From positions 123,184,470-123,248,469 of the forward strand of contig CM043962.1 in assembly GCA_014529385.2 (NCBI GenBank): 64,000 nucleotides of DNA. The letters are read 5' to 3'. A program made the translations under genes and the position numbers. This DNA is from Adiantum capillus-veneris. Its lineage: Eukaryota; Streptophyta; Polypodiopsida; Polypodiales; Pteridaceae. Positions 7,842 through 18,301 of the stretch are shown here, one piece after another. Below the pieces are notes generated by a model. It saw nothing but the letters and a program-made list of their open reading frames with translations, did no database searches and was not told the origin of the DNA. How positions within the stretch are numbered: the stretch's first letter is position 1; each line of letters starts with the position of its first letter.

Positions 7842-10800
7842 ATGGATTCCGCTAAGTCATCGGCAACTAAGAGAAAAAGACCAACCATCAAGGATGCTCT
7901 TGCAGAGGCAGAACCTTTTGATATTCCAACAGAAACCCTCAAGCCAACCAAGACTTGGGTGGAGGAAGCAGTACTAGAAAAAGAGGGAATAAAGATCTAC
8001 CAGGGGACTTTCAGAGATCCTCAAGGGAAATCGGTCGATGTACCTATGATCCCACGAGAATTAGTGGATTATAGCAGATCAGAGAACATAAGCAAATACC
8101 TGGAAAAGGCTGACTTACACAGGTTCTTCACCTCGAGACCATCAGGTGTAGACACAAGAAGAGTGTATGAGTTGGCAACATCCATTCAGAAGGATGGGAA
8201 AGCCACGTTGACAGCCATGGATGGAGAAACAGTTGAAGTACAGATCACTCCACAGCTCATTGCAGATGCATTGAAGCTGCACAACAAAGGGAGTTCTGTC
8301 AGAGAAAGAAGGGAGGCCATAGAGGTCTATGGATCAAAGAAACAAAATACAACCTACGGAGATATGGCAGATCAACGAGCGGCAACCCTTTGCCGATTAT
8401 ACAACCAGTTTTTCCATGTGTGCAGCAAAAGACCGCAGAAGTATACTACACCCCCCCATGCCATTGCGACAACCATCACATGGGCACTGAAGAGCAACGT
8501 GCCAAAAGAGGTGAATTATGCTCAATACATCCACGAGCAAGTAATCGCCATGCACAACCAGAAACCAAAGTACATAGGAGGAGGAGAAATCCTAACAAGA
8601 ATCGCTTATGAAGCTATTGGAGCTAGGGATCAAGGGCCACAAATTCCCTCCCAGAATGAGTGGCTTAGAGAAGCCGATGAGGAGGAAGAACAGCAAGAAG
8701 TGTCCAAGAGGGCGTCCACAAGAGCACGCCGAAAACTAGAAATAGTTTCAGAACCTGAAGAGGCTGTGGACGAGCCGCTCAAGAAGAAAGTGAAGAAGAA
8801 GGCCGATCCCAAGCAGACCAAAAGTCAAAAAGCCGCAAGAATGGAAAGGCTGGTGGAGCAGTTTAGAGCGGAAAGAGCTCTAAAGGGGGACTTCGAAGAA
8901 ATGTGGGTGCCAGACCCCAGTAGAGTCGGAACCAGCTCAGCCAGGCCACATGTTGATCAATATGATCAATATATTAGAGCTTATGAGGAGTCGGAGGCCA
9001 TATTGGAGCAGAATCCTGTCGAGCCTTATACTGAAGAGGAAGTACAGCTTTTAAAAGCTGAGCTGCAAAAGGACGACAAGGGGAAGAAGAAAGCAGAGGA
9101 GTCTACTGATCCTCAAGAGAAAGACGGGCAAGCAAACAAAGGGAAAGCCAAGATGACTGAGGACAATCAGCCCTCTTTTACTGTTGTACCAAGCCAGAAG
9201 AAGATGGAAATTATTGTGGAGGAAACCACAATAGAAATAAAAACAGAAGTTATGGAAAAGCCGGAGGCCGGGACCAAGGAAAAGAAGATAGATCCAGTTC
9301 AGCAAAAGAAAGATGATTACGAGGATCTGGTAGCGATAGGATACAGTGAAGAAGAGGCCCTGGAGGCAGTTTATGGGAAATCCCTACGGAAACAAGATGA
9401 TCGGAAAGGGACGAAAGAAAAGACAAAGGGTACAATGGAGAGTAAAGAAAAAATGGACGAGCCGAAGCCATTGGAGGTGGTGGCACAAAGAGCTGTCAAG
9501 TTGACAGATGAAGATGAAAAAGACATGCACATGGTGCATGAACTGCTCAGCAAGATTAAAGAAAGATCCAGGGCAAAGGGAGTAGCACTTGAGACAGCAA
9601 AACAAAAGGAAGCAGAGTTGCAGAAGAAGTTAGAGAATGCTATGACTGAATCTGAAAGTCATAAAGCATCACTCTACGACGCAGAAAACGAGAGAGACGG
9701 CTTGATACTCCAACTAGCCGAAGCTTCAAGAGAGGTAACAAGCTCACAGGAAGCAAAGGAGCGAATAGAAGATGAGCTGGAGGCAGCCAAGGATGAGCTC
9801 ATTGAGCTAAGGGAAAGAGTCGAACTTCAAGAAAGATCAATCATGAGACTCAGAACCACCCCTAGAGCTAGCAGGGCAGGAACAGAACAAGAGGGAGCCC
9901 TCGTACCAGCTCTGGAGGAGCAGGTAAGAAGTCTGCAAAGAGAGCTGAGGTTAGAGCAAGTGCAAAGATTGCACATGGCAGAGGGATCATTGGCTGCAGA
10001 GGAGCGGCTCACATCAGAAAACCAAACACTAAGGACAGAAAATGAGGCCCTCCGCAAACAGCTCCAAGACCTCCAAGAGCAACAAAGAAGAGAAACAGAG
10101 ACACCACAAGAAGAAGCAGGGGGAGCAGCCATAGAGCTACCAGAAACCGGAGAGGCAACCACATTCAAAAATCCAGCCCCAGTTCAAGAAGTGGCCTCGA
10201 CTTCAGAAATCTCTGAAGAAGAAGAACAAAGGCTCCAGGACCAAATAGAAAAGTCAACAGAGGAAAGTGCCAAGGCGGAAATGGAATGGGAAAGGAGACT
10301 TCTCATCTCCATTAGACTTCAAGGGTTAGACACAAAAGTGCTCCATGAAGAGTGGATGCAACCCAGCCTGCCTTTCCCTCTGATGAAATTTGAAGTGATA
10401 AAGACGAAAAAGAGAATAGAGGAGGAGCAGTATGTCGCTCTTTACGAAGGCGACATCACAAAAGATGAACAATCAAAGAAGATTGTAGATTCTCAACCTA
10501 GATGGAGGAAAGGTTGGCTAAACAAATACCCAGCCTACCTCATCTACTTGGTAGAGGCTCCAAAGGAGATTCGGGAGGATGCAACCTTCTGCCCGGTGCC
10601 AAGAGTCAGAAGCTGGAAAGAGCATGGCAGGATTGCAGAAAAGAAGCCAAATTGGCTTAATTACCCAAGGATGCCAGGACCAAAGGAAGGAGAGAAAATA
10701 GGTAAAGCCTACATGGTGAAAACCCTAACGGGCACCATCAAACTCTTTACTGGCTCTCCTGACCTTTCGTGTCAGATGCTAAAGAAAATCTGCAGAACTC

Positions 10801-11099
10801 TCTTAGCATGCATTGAAGTGTTCGCGCCAGATAAAGCCACGACCTCGAGTCTACTATCGACGGCCGACACAGTGACGGATATGATGTATGATCTTTCATT
10901 GCAGCCATCACCAAAGGTGTTACATCTCTTATACCAAAGAATTATGTTTTTGCCTAGCTTCCACATGCAAACATTCGAAGAAGCTTTCTACACCGGCTTT
11001 TTCACTCACGAAAGCAAAATATTCGGCCCAACCTTGACCATCGGCAACCTACGCTACGAATCACATTTGCAGATGCTCAAGACGACAGGACTCTATTGA
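7842..11099 (+). CDS. ORF-X: large coiled-coil protein of element C
   Basis: This is an intact 1,085-aa frame with a clean ATG. Residues about 1-260 look globular and include a conserved LTRIAYEAIG stretch near residue 250. Residues about 270-540 are very rich in K and E. Residues about 555-820 have long heptad-like coiled-coil character. The C-terminal 200 residues form a second globular part with FCPVPRVRSWK (about 916), DLSCQMLKKI (about 972) and a QTFEEAF motif (about 1043). No signal peptide or membrane segment is evident, so it does not look like an envelope protein. Homologous but broken copies lie at 12087-15222 and 36163-39448, both tied to this element type. The N-terminal part recalls the domain known as 'putative plant transposon protein', but I cannot verify that. 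Function unknown; a structural or nucleic-acid-organising role is a guess. Confidence 0.8.
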   Translation: MDSAKSSATKRKRPTIKDALAEAEPFDIPTETLKPTKTWVEEAVLEKEGIKIYQGTFRDPQGKSVDVPMIPRELVDYSRSENISKYLEKADLHRFFTSRPSGVDTRRVYELATSIQKDGKATLTAMDGETVEVQITPQLIADALKLHNKGSSVRERREAIEVYGSKKQNTTYGDMADQRAATLCRLYNQFFHVCSKRPQKYTTPPHAIATTITWALKSNVPKEVNYAQYIHEQVIAMHNQKPKYIGGGEILTRIAYEAIGARDQGPQIPSQNEWLREADEEEEQQEVSKRASTRARRKLEIVSEPEEAVDEPLKKKVKKKADPKQTKSQKAARMERLVEQFRAERALKGDFEEMWVPDPSRVGTSSARPHVDQYDQYIRAYEESEAILEQNPVEPYTEEEVQLLKAELQKDDKGKKKAEESTDPQEKDGQANKGKAKMTEDNQPSFTVVPSQKKMEIIVEETTIEIKTEVMEKPEAGTKEKKIDPVQQKKDDYEDLVAIGYSEEEALEAVYGKSLRKQDDRKGTKEKTKGTMESKEKMDEPKPLEVVAQRAVKLTDEDEKDMHMVHELLSKIKERSRAKGVALETAKQKEAELQKKLENAMTESESHKASLYDAENERDGLILQLAEASREVTSSQEAKERIEDELEAAKDELIELRERVELQERSIMRLRTTPRASRAGTEQEGALVPALEEQVRSLQRELRLEQVQRLHMAEGSLAAEERLTSENQTLRTENEALRKQLQDLQEQQRRETETPQEEAGGAAIELPETGEATTFKNPAPVQEVASTSEISEEEEQRLQDQIEKSTEESAKAEMEWERRLLISIRLQGLDTKVLHEEWMQPSLPFPLMKFEVIKTKKRIEEEQYVALYEGDITKDEQSKKIVDSQPRWRKGWLNKYPAYLIYLVEAPKEIREDATFCPVPRVRSWKEHGRIAEKKPNWLNYPRMPGPKEGEKIGKAYMVKTLTGTIKLFTGSPDLSCQMLKKICRTLLACIEVFAPDKATTSSLLSTADTVTDMMYDLSLQPSPKVLHLLYQRIMFLPSFHMQTFEEAFYTGFFTHESKIFGPTLTIGNLRYESHLQMLKTTGLY

Positions 11100-11135
11100 C
11101 CAAGCCTAAAAGTCATGTCAGGGACGACATGAACG

Positions 11136-11148
11136 CGGAGGGGGGGAG
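11136..11148 (+). promoter_or_regulatory. Terminal polypurine tract of element C
   Basis: CGGAGGGGGGGAG abuts the TG that opens the 3' LTR. This is the expected plus-strand primer position in an LTR retrotransposon. Confidence 0.85.
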
Positions 11149-12081
11149 TGTTGAGCCAGCAGAGGATCACACCCGCATTTTTGCTCACACCCATCATTTT
11201 GTAACCATTGATTGTAATAAATGTCTTTCCGACATTTAATTTTGATTTGAACCATTCATTAAGTAACGGGACTCAATTGAGTTTCCAGCTTGTAATCCTG
11301 ACGTAATTTCACCTGCTGATGTAAATAATTAGAGATGTTTTCACCTCCAAGGCTGAGGTATATAAGCCAATGTTTTGTAACCTAAGGAGCATTGAATTAT
11401 TAATCAAAGTGAGTTTTGAGCGCCGTGACTGTGTCTGAGAGAGAGAGAGTCTTATCTCCTTGCTACGCGAGCTACGGGACCGCCATTGGAGAAGCGACAC
11501 CGCCATTGTGTTAGCAACGGTGAGAGCTACGCACAGATACCAAGAGTGCGCGCTATCGGCTTCTACGTGAGGTAAGTTCCTACGAGCTTCGGTGTGAGTT
11601 TTCTTCCAACTCGTGTGTCGGAATAGAGTGTGCAGCATATCTATAGAACCACAACGAGTAGAGCTACACATTAGTACCATCGGGGTCAAGTTTCGGTCAC
11701 CTGTATTTTTCGGCCTGTCTTCATACGCGTTTACCGCACGGAGTGGTTATAGGTTGATTTTGCAGTTCAAGTCTTTAGGGTGTTGTTCTTACCTAGTGTA
11801 TAGACTTCCCCTTGAGTTTGAGATCGATTCGATGATTCTAGATCCTGTTTCGTATAGCATTTGTTCGTAGTACGGATTTCAGTCACTTGCGTATTTTAGA
11901 ACTTAGATTTGATTTCCTTAGTAGTGATTGTCATTAGAAGGTCGAGTAGGTGATTTGACACCCACCTAGTTGTTTCCATGCGCCTGCGGGTCAAGCTTCG
12001 TCCTCGTCTGACAAATTCTGTTGTTGGTTGAGTTCTCGCTATTTAGCTTCCGCTAGCGGCGTAACCGCCTTAACAGCAACA
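11149..12081 (+). repeat. 3' LTR of element C
   Basis: The LTR opens with TGTTG immediately after the PPT and closes with the inverted CAACA at 12081, giving 933 bp. A TATA box (TATATAAG) lies at 11359-11366. The next five bases, TACTT, would be one copy of the target duplication; the other copy is outside the window. Decayed ORF-X sequence continues directly after it, which supports the right boundary. Confidence 0.8.
11359..11366 (+). promoter_or_regulatory. TATA box of the element C LTR
   Basis: TATATAAG stands about 210 bp into the LTR, a typical position for the promoter that drives the genomic transcript. Confidence 0.6.
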
Positions 12082-12086
12082 TACTT

Positions 12087-15000
12087 GTCAAGAGAACAAC
12101 TTGAAGAAAACAACACCACGGTTTTCACAGGCAGGTTCAAGAGCAAAGAAGGACACCAAGTGGAACTGCAAATACTACCAAAATAGATATATGATGTAGC
12201 TACCAAGCCAGACACCAAAGAAGCTAATAGAAGGCTGGGCCTCAGAGACTTCTACGACCAGGAACCATGTGGCATAGATTTCTAGAAAGCATACGAACTA
12301 TTGTCTACAATCAAAGAAGATGGGTCAGCCCAAATCCCCGACCAACAAGGGCAGAAAGTCGACGTAGTAATTACAAAAGAGATTGTGGCCGAGGCACTGA
12401 AGCTGCCGACTGAAGGTATGACAATGCGGGCTTGAGTTAGAAAGACAGCAGGCACATTCACGAAAGAGACTGCTGCAACAACTTTTTTTGACCTCATCCA
12501 AAGGCAAGTGGAAGAACCAGCTTGTCTATACCATCAACACTTCCACTTCTTATCAAAGAGGCCACTATGGTACACCAACCCAAACCATGCGGTTGCGACC
12601 ACCTTCACCCAAGTGTTGAAATCGACAACCAGGCAGCCAATTGATCGTGCGTAGTATGTGCTGACAAAGCTAAAAGGCACAAAGAAAGAAGGTAAAAGCA
12701 CCTATCTGGGCACGCCTAAAGTGCTGACGAGAATAGCATATCATGCTATTGGCATGGCCGACAATTTTCCGCTAGTCTTTGATCAGAACACATGGATTCT
12801 TTCCACACAACCTTCTCCAAGGACCACAAATTCATCAAAGAGAGTATATAAGTCAGACGAAGAATTTGCAGAAAGCTCTCATGAAGCTCATAGTAGTGAG
12901 AGCTTGGACAATGAGGAGAGAAGGGCCAGGATTGAAGAGATGAAGAAGAAAGTGTAAGGTTAATAGCTATGGAGGATGTATGTTATTAGCATTCATAATC
13001 ACATGATTATGCTAATAGTCACTTAATTAAGATATAGACAATAGACAAGAGCTTGTACCAAAGTGATAGAGTAGCATCAATTCAAAAAAAAGTGGGTTGG
13101 AAATTGTGTACAAGAAGGCTATAAATATAGAAATAGAATAAGCCATGGAAGTGCACCACATAGCCTACTAGGTGGAATGCTCTTTGTGAAGAGGTGTGTC
13201 AGCTTAATAGCCATGCAAGTACTAGGGGCTTTTTCCGCATGGTGTCACAAGCGTGGGCTTATCCTAACAGAAAGCAGTAGCTGCACATCAAGAAGAACCT
13301 CAACAAAGGAAGGAGAGGTTTGAAAGAGAAAAGAAAACTTATGAAAGGATCCGTCAAGCTGTAGGTGAGGACCCGAAAAGATGGGTTCCAAGAGAGATAA
13401 GAGTACCAAGAACCAAAAACCCTACAAGGAAAGAAGCAGAGAACCCCACATACTTTCTTGAACACATGCATGCGGAAGCAGAAGCCCTAAAGTTGAAAGA
13501 AGCTCAAGAAGCTGAGAGGAAAGCAAGGGAAGATGTAGTAGAGCAACAAAGACAAACTGAGGCTACTGAACAAAGTCAGACACATCACGACCAGGGGGAG
13601 ATGTCTTTGAAGCCCACTTCACCCACTACGCAGTAGACAGACCATCCAATGCCAAGTCCGCGCCTTCACCAACAGCTAAACCCAATGAGGGCGAGGAAGC
13701 CAAAGAAAAAGAGGAGGAACATGCAGCAATAAGTTTTGAGCAGCCAAAAGCAATAGAACAAACTGAGGCAGACCATTCTACAACCACCCAACAAGAACCA
13801 GCCGAGGCATCCACAAAGCTTCAAGTAGGAGAATCAACCAAGGTAACCTCAACGCCTCAAGGAGAAGTAGAACCCCCGCTGCAACCACAAGCAGCCACCA
13901 CAACACCACCCAAAGAGACACACACTAAAACGGTTGAAACCTTTAGACAGCCTACAGGGTCTGAAGAATGTGAAACAAACGACGAAGTCATCATGCAAGT
14001 CAATGAATATGCCAAGCAGATGCAGGTGATGACCAAAAAAATGTGAACAACAGCACTTAGCCGTAGTGCTAAGGCTAGGGAACTTGAGCTAGTCATTGAT
14101 GCTCTACAAGGAGAGCTGGATGACAGGATGAACGTAATTTCAGATCTACAAAGACAGATCAAAGAGCTAAAGGATGAAGCCGAACAACACCAAATTGCAA
14201 AAGAGAAGTAGTAGAAAGAAATGAAGAAGCTGGGAGAACTTCTAACCAAGTTATCCGATGCCTGCAAGACCAAAGATCAACATCTGATAGAGGTAAGAAA
14301 TGAACTCCTCACCACTACTCTGTCAGTACAGAAGATCCAAGTGTAGCTCGATGTAGCAAACACTTCTCTGCAGTACTCTAAGCAAAGGATTAATGATCAG
14401 GCATCATTTTTGAGACAGGTCAGAGAAAATCCTGTTGTCACTTCAATAAAAGGTAAAGATGAAGTCTATAAGACTTTGGAAAAGAGAAACAAGGATCTCG
14501 AGTTAGAGCTGAAGCTAGAGCAATCATAAAGAAGAGATCTTGCACTGATGCGGGTCCCAAAGAGAAGAGCAACTGTTCAAAGAAATAGCCGAATTAAAAA
14601 GAGTTAATCAACTACTAAGAGAGGGACAACCAAAACATTAGGAAGAAGCCGGTTCCTCTGAGCAACCAACTGTTGACATACCATCAGTCTCTTTTGTTGA
14701 GATGGAAACACAGTCGACAGAAGGGCTAGAAGGAGAAGCGGGTTTTCAAGTACCACTGACTGATGTTGAGCAAGTGCCCATGGTCTAGCTTTATAAAGGT
14801 AAGGAAGATGCACTCAAAGAACAGGTTGCCCAGGAAACAGATGCAGAATGGAAAGCAGCGATGGATTAGGAGTTGAGAATTCTTTACTCAGTCAATGTAA
14901 CTCAACTCACTCCCAACCAAATCAATGCATAATGGCATCAACAATCATTGCCATACCCTTTGATCAAAGTAGAGCTACTACAGGTAAAAGAAAGACTATA

Positions 15001-15222
15001 CAAGGATAGACAGGCATAAGTCTCAAAGGATATACACCCCAAGTGGAGAAAAAGAGCTGGTTGAACAAGAATCCAAGATATCTGATTCTGTTTAGAAGAG
15101 CACTTACAACCCTTCAGAAAGACCCAACATTTTGTCCTGTACCATGAGTAAGGACCCCGCAGGCATATGAAGCACTGAGAAAGAAGAGGCTGACATGGTT
15201 GAACTACTGTTCACCGACAAGT
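12087..15222 (+). pseudogene. Decayed ORF-X (remnant E)
   Basis: The translation follows ORF-X of element C but with many in-frame stops and frameshifts. Matching stretches include FTGRFKSKEGHQ (near 12120), a block around VDVVITKEIVAEALKLP (near 12360), LTRIAYHAIG (near 12725), a long heptad-rich section (about 14050-14560) and FCPVP with LTWLNY near 15130-15205. The N-terminal end is missing because element C is inserted there. The C-terminal domain is lost at about 15222, where element D-type sequence starts. A 300-bp segment at about 12954-13270 interrupts the homology and has intron-like ends. Confidence 0.8.
12954..13270 (+). other. Intron-like insertion inside remnant E
   Basis: Homology to ORF-X breaks after EEMKKKV and resumes with KAVAAHQEEP. 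The intervening 317 bp starts GTAAGG and ends with a branch-like CTAAC next to AG. A similar phrase (TTAATAGC[TC]ATG) occurs near both ends. The reading frame is not restored exactly by joining these ends, but the copy is full of frameshifts. It could be an intron or a small insertion. Confidence 0.35.
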
Positions 15223-15228
15223 CAGACA

Positions 15229-15520
15229 GTGGAGTCAGCACTAGGCGAATAGGAGGCTTGGGGACTGCCCAACGCTCCCTATCGCTTGGTGTTGACCTTG
15301 GTGTAACCGACGATGGAGACCCTTTTGGTGATGTGATTGCAATTCATACAGTGGAGTCAATACTGGGCAAATAGGAGGCTTGGGGACTACCCAACACTCC
15401 CTATCGCTTGGTGCTGACCTTGGTGTCAAAGACATTACATGCGACAGTGAAGTCAACGAGCGAATAGGAGGCCTAGTGACTGCCCAACGCCCCTTATCGC
15501 TTGGTGTTGACCTTGGCAAA
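15229..15520 (+). repeat. Three imperfect tandem copies of a ~75-bp unit
   Basis: Units begin near 15229, 15351 and 15448. Each contains GAATAGGAGG or AAATAGGAGG, a GACTGCCCAACGC-like stretch and TATCGCTTGGTGTTGACCTT or a close variant. They lie between the end of remnant E and the promoter-like part of the element D 5' region, and may be the start of that LTR. Confidence 0.7.
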
Positions 15521-15524
15521 TAGG

Positions 15525-15791
15525 TGTCAGCCCAGTAAACATCCATTACATGGTTTTGATTCAGGGGCCAGGCTTGTCGGTCCAATAGAAAAAGGGTAAG
15601 AGTGATCACCGATGAGAGGTGCACTCTAACTGGAACATTCAAGGGTTAGTTGGCTAAGAATGGGTGCCCAAGTGTGAATGGGCGAGCTCATATAAAATTC
15701 ACCTAAACCTAAAAATCATTCATTCTCTCATTGTGCAATTGAAGAGTGTTGTTGCTCCATCTCCATCTTCTTCTTCATCTCCTTGTGTGTG

Positions 15792-15889
<98 letters not shown>

Positions 15890-16118
15890 AACCTTGCGAT
15901 GGCACGGCAGCGGCGAGGCGGTTGAGCGCCGCACGGTGGTAGCTCCCTCTTCTTCATGACGAGGAATCCTCCACGAAGGCGAGCGTAGGGCGGTGAGTGA
16001 CACACCCTTGCTCTCTTGAGCTTGCTAGATTAATCTGGTTGTGTGCCTGCAGCCATTTGTGGCTCACACACAGTGTATGGCAAGTCCCTTGCTTTGACAC
16101 ATGCGATAGACGTGCACA
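15525..16118 (+). repeat. Probable 5' LTR (or its 3' part) of element D
   Basis: The right end, GTGCACA, is followed after four T by a tRNA-Asp-type PBS at 16123, which fixes the LTR end. A TATA box (TATAAAA, 15691-15697) precedes a likely transcript start. The left end is uncertain: a TGTCAGCC at 15525 is one choice, but the tandem repeats from 15229 may also belong. A long (GA)n tract lies inside (15795-15886). It does not resemble the LTR-like sequence that follows D's PPT at 23237, so the pairing of ends is unresolved. Confidence 0.5.
15795..15886. repeat. (GA)46 microsatellite
   Basis: An uninterrupted GA dinucleotide run of 92 bp within the probable 5' LTR of element D. Confidence 0.95.
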
Positions 16119-16122
16119 TTTT

Positions 16123-16140
16123 TGGCGCCGTTGCCGGGGA
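16123..16140 (+). promoter_or_regulatory. Primer-binding site, tRNA-Asp type (element D)
   Basis: TGGCGCCGTTGCCGGGGA is the standard PBS complementary to the 3' end of plant tRNA-Asp, as used by many Athila/Tat-type elements. It starts four bases after the presumed LTR end. Confidence 0.85.
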
Positions 16141-16896
16141 AATGCCCTACACTAAGCTCAAATAGCACTATATGCTGCTTTGTGGTGCATTATGAAATGT
16201 AAGAAAGGTAGAGAAAGAAGGTGTGTGGCTTGTTGAGAAGGATTTGTGACCTTTGTTTTGCTGCAGTGTATTGTTTTTGTTAATAAGGTGTTGTAATGTA
16301 CTGTGTTTTTTGTTGATAAGGTGTTAGCTTTAAGGTATTAGACCTATAATGCTAGATCTGTAAGGAACAATAAGCAGATATGTTAGTTAATTAGTTGCTG
16401 TAGTACTGTGTTATTGTGTAACATTAGCTTTGTTAGTTGCAAGTAGGTAGGTTAAGTGTGTGTGTGTGCTCGCGCGCGCGACGACCTTATCCAAAAAATA
16501 AAAATAAAAAATAAAAAAAATAAAATTTTTAAAAGGTAGAACCGAGATTGGAATATTTCCGAGGCCCAAACCCAAGCCCAAGCCCAAGCTCACGCTCAGG
16601 CTCAGGCCTCAGTCACCCTTTAGAATTACCTATTTTAGCCTCATGCGTAAGTAAAAATCGATCCTTTTGAGGACCAACGGAGCTTCAATTAATCGAACAC
16701 TGTGCTGTAAAGCACACCACAACCCCCTGAGCAATATGCTTGTTTTGATCCATCAAACACTCTAATCCATAAATTAATCAGTAAAAAATATTAAAAAACA
16801 TCAAAAAACGAGTGAAAACGGGGTGCAAAACGCCCAAAAAATCAAGCGGTTAACCTTTGAGGGTATTTGCCGACGCTTGTATGGTACCAAAGGCAC

Positions 16897-17568
16897 ATGC
16901 ATCTGCGCTCTGGTCATGTGCTAGAGGCCGAGCAACTAGCAAGCATTTCGACTACTTACGCGAGTTCTCAATACTCACCTACCTTAGGTTTCGGGCCCTC
17001 GACGGGGACCCAAGATAGTACCATTCAGGACCCGCATATTGCGTCTAGTGACTCTTCCTCTGACTACGACATCATGGAGGGTTACCCAATGCCTAATCCT
17101 GATATCTCAAGCCAAGACATGCATACCATGGCCGGGGGCCGACCGTGCTTAGCCGCTTGAAGGAAACCTTTAGTAGAGCCACTCGCTCCGAACATGGAGC
17201 TAACGATGTAAATGAGGGGGTGGGGAAGTAAATTTGCCATCCATGACCAACATAGACCCCATGCCCTTGGAGAGTGTGCACGTGAATACTCCGTTCACTA
17301 CACCCCTGACTCTCAAAGCTATTCCCCTCCGATGTTATATTACTTGATGGACGAAGTACAAGAGGTTGAGCGATATATCATCGCGGCTAGGGAAAAGGAA
17401 ATCGAGAGCTTACACAAGCCGGAGCAACGAAGAGAATTAAAAGCAAAAGCCCCTATGTCAATATCCTTGTTAGGAGAGCAATCGAGTGCTCTTAAATTAG
17501 CGACCACTAAAGGTCAACCCATAGAGAGCCACATTGCATCTAGTTCAAAAGACATCCCTAGCACCTAA
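16897..17568 (+). pseudogene. gag: Gag N-terminal part, element D (broken)
   Basis: The start MHLRSGHVLEAEQ matches the MFLRSGKQ start of element B's Gag. The first frame stops at 17160, and another frame (from about 17212 to 17568) carries on with a helical, charged stretch. About 700 bp of leader separate the PBS from this start. The leader includes short CCCAAG-type repeats (16565-16612) and no other recognisable signal. Confidence 0.55.
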
Positions 17569-18301
17569 ATCCTAGATGGAGCGTTCCTAAATGAGAATTG
17601 GGAGTACGAACTACAAACGAAAACTCTAACCAACCTATACACAGGTCACACCTATCACGTGGGTTGATTAGATGTCCTACAATCCACAACGGGTGCTACT
17701 AGTGTAGAGGATCAACAACAAAGAGTTTGTGAGGTCATCCATAGGGTTATTGAGATAGAGAGACAAAACAAGGGAATCCACATGCCTTCAACGGGTCTCA
17801 TGAGATTCTTGGATATAGGGAAGGCTAACAACCAACTTTATCGCAAATGGAGACTCCCTCGGTAAGTCCAACAGATCCTCCATATGTTGTTTCACCAGGG
17901 GTCTCAGTGTAATCTGAGCCCACAAGTGATAGCTTTACCTTTCAAAGTCTAGCTCATCTTTCCCTTGATGACACCACGGCTACCATGTCTACCCCAATGA
18001 TGGGCATGCCAAAAAAAACGCCATGGACCTACTTTGTTAGTAAAGCACTGCTACATGGTAGCTCAATGCCTGCAACAGTACCTACAAGTGTGTACCAATC
18101 TATACACCTATGGGTCCTTGTACTTATGTAGCTCCTACCCCTCCCATTATTTCAACAATCTATGCTCCACAACCACAACATCTAAGCTCTTATTTCCATG
18201 GGACCATACCGGCTAGCATTAGCTTGTCACATCCGACGCTTGCTATGCCTAGGGCCACACATATGAACTTTGGGCCGCCACATGGCACAACACCGTAGCA
18301 A

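Larger units (their letters stand above)
1..12081 (+). mobile_element. Giant Ty3/gypsy element C (3' part, RT/RNase H deleted)
   Basis: This is the 3' part of an LTR retrotransposon that enters from the left window edge. In order it holds Gag/PR1, integrase-PR2-tail, a palindrome-bearing spacer, ORF-X, a PPT and one LTR. The 5' LTR, PBS and the start of Gag are outside the window. The three large frames are long and nearly unbroken, so the copy looks fairly young, yet RT and RNase H are missing at a single junction near 2112. It is inserted in another element's ORF-X (remnant E), which resumes just after the LTR. The assignment to Ty3/gypsy is firm; placement near the Tat/Athila group is an inference from layout. 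Confidence 0.88.

Noticed and set aside
7842-11099. ORF-X as an envelope-like protein, as in Athila-type elements
   Set aside because: No signal peptide or membrane segment can be seen; the body is a charged coiled coil.
7842-11099. ORF-X as a host SMC/kinesin-like coiled-coil gene
   Set aside because: It is followed at once by a PPT and LTR, has no ATPase or motor motif, and recurs in element B at the same place.
15229-15520. Possible CRISPR-like or tandem regulatory array
   Set aside because: Only three imperfect units with uneven spacing in plant-type DNA; a minisatellite or LTR part is the simpler reading.
15720-16005. Open frames made of serine-leucine or arginine-glutamate repeats
   Set aside because: They are translations of the (GA)n microsatellite in different frames.
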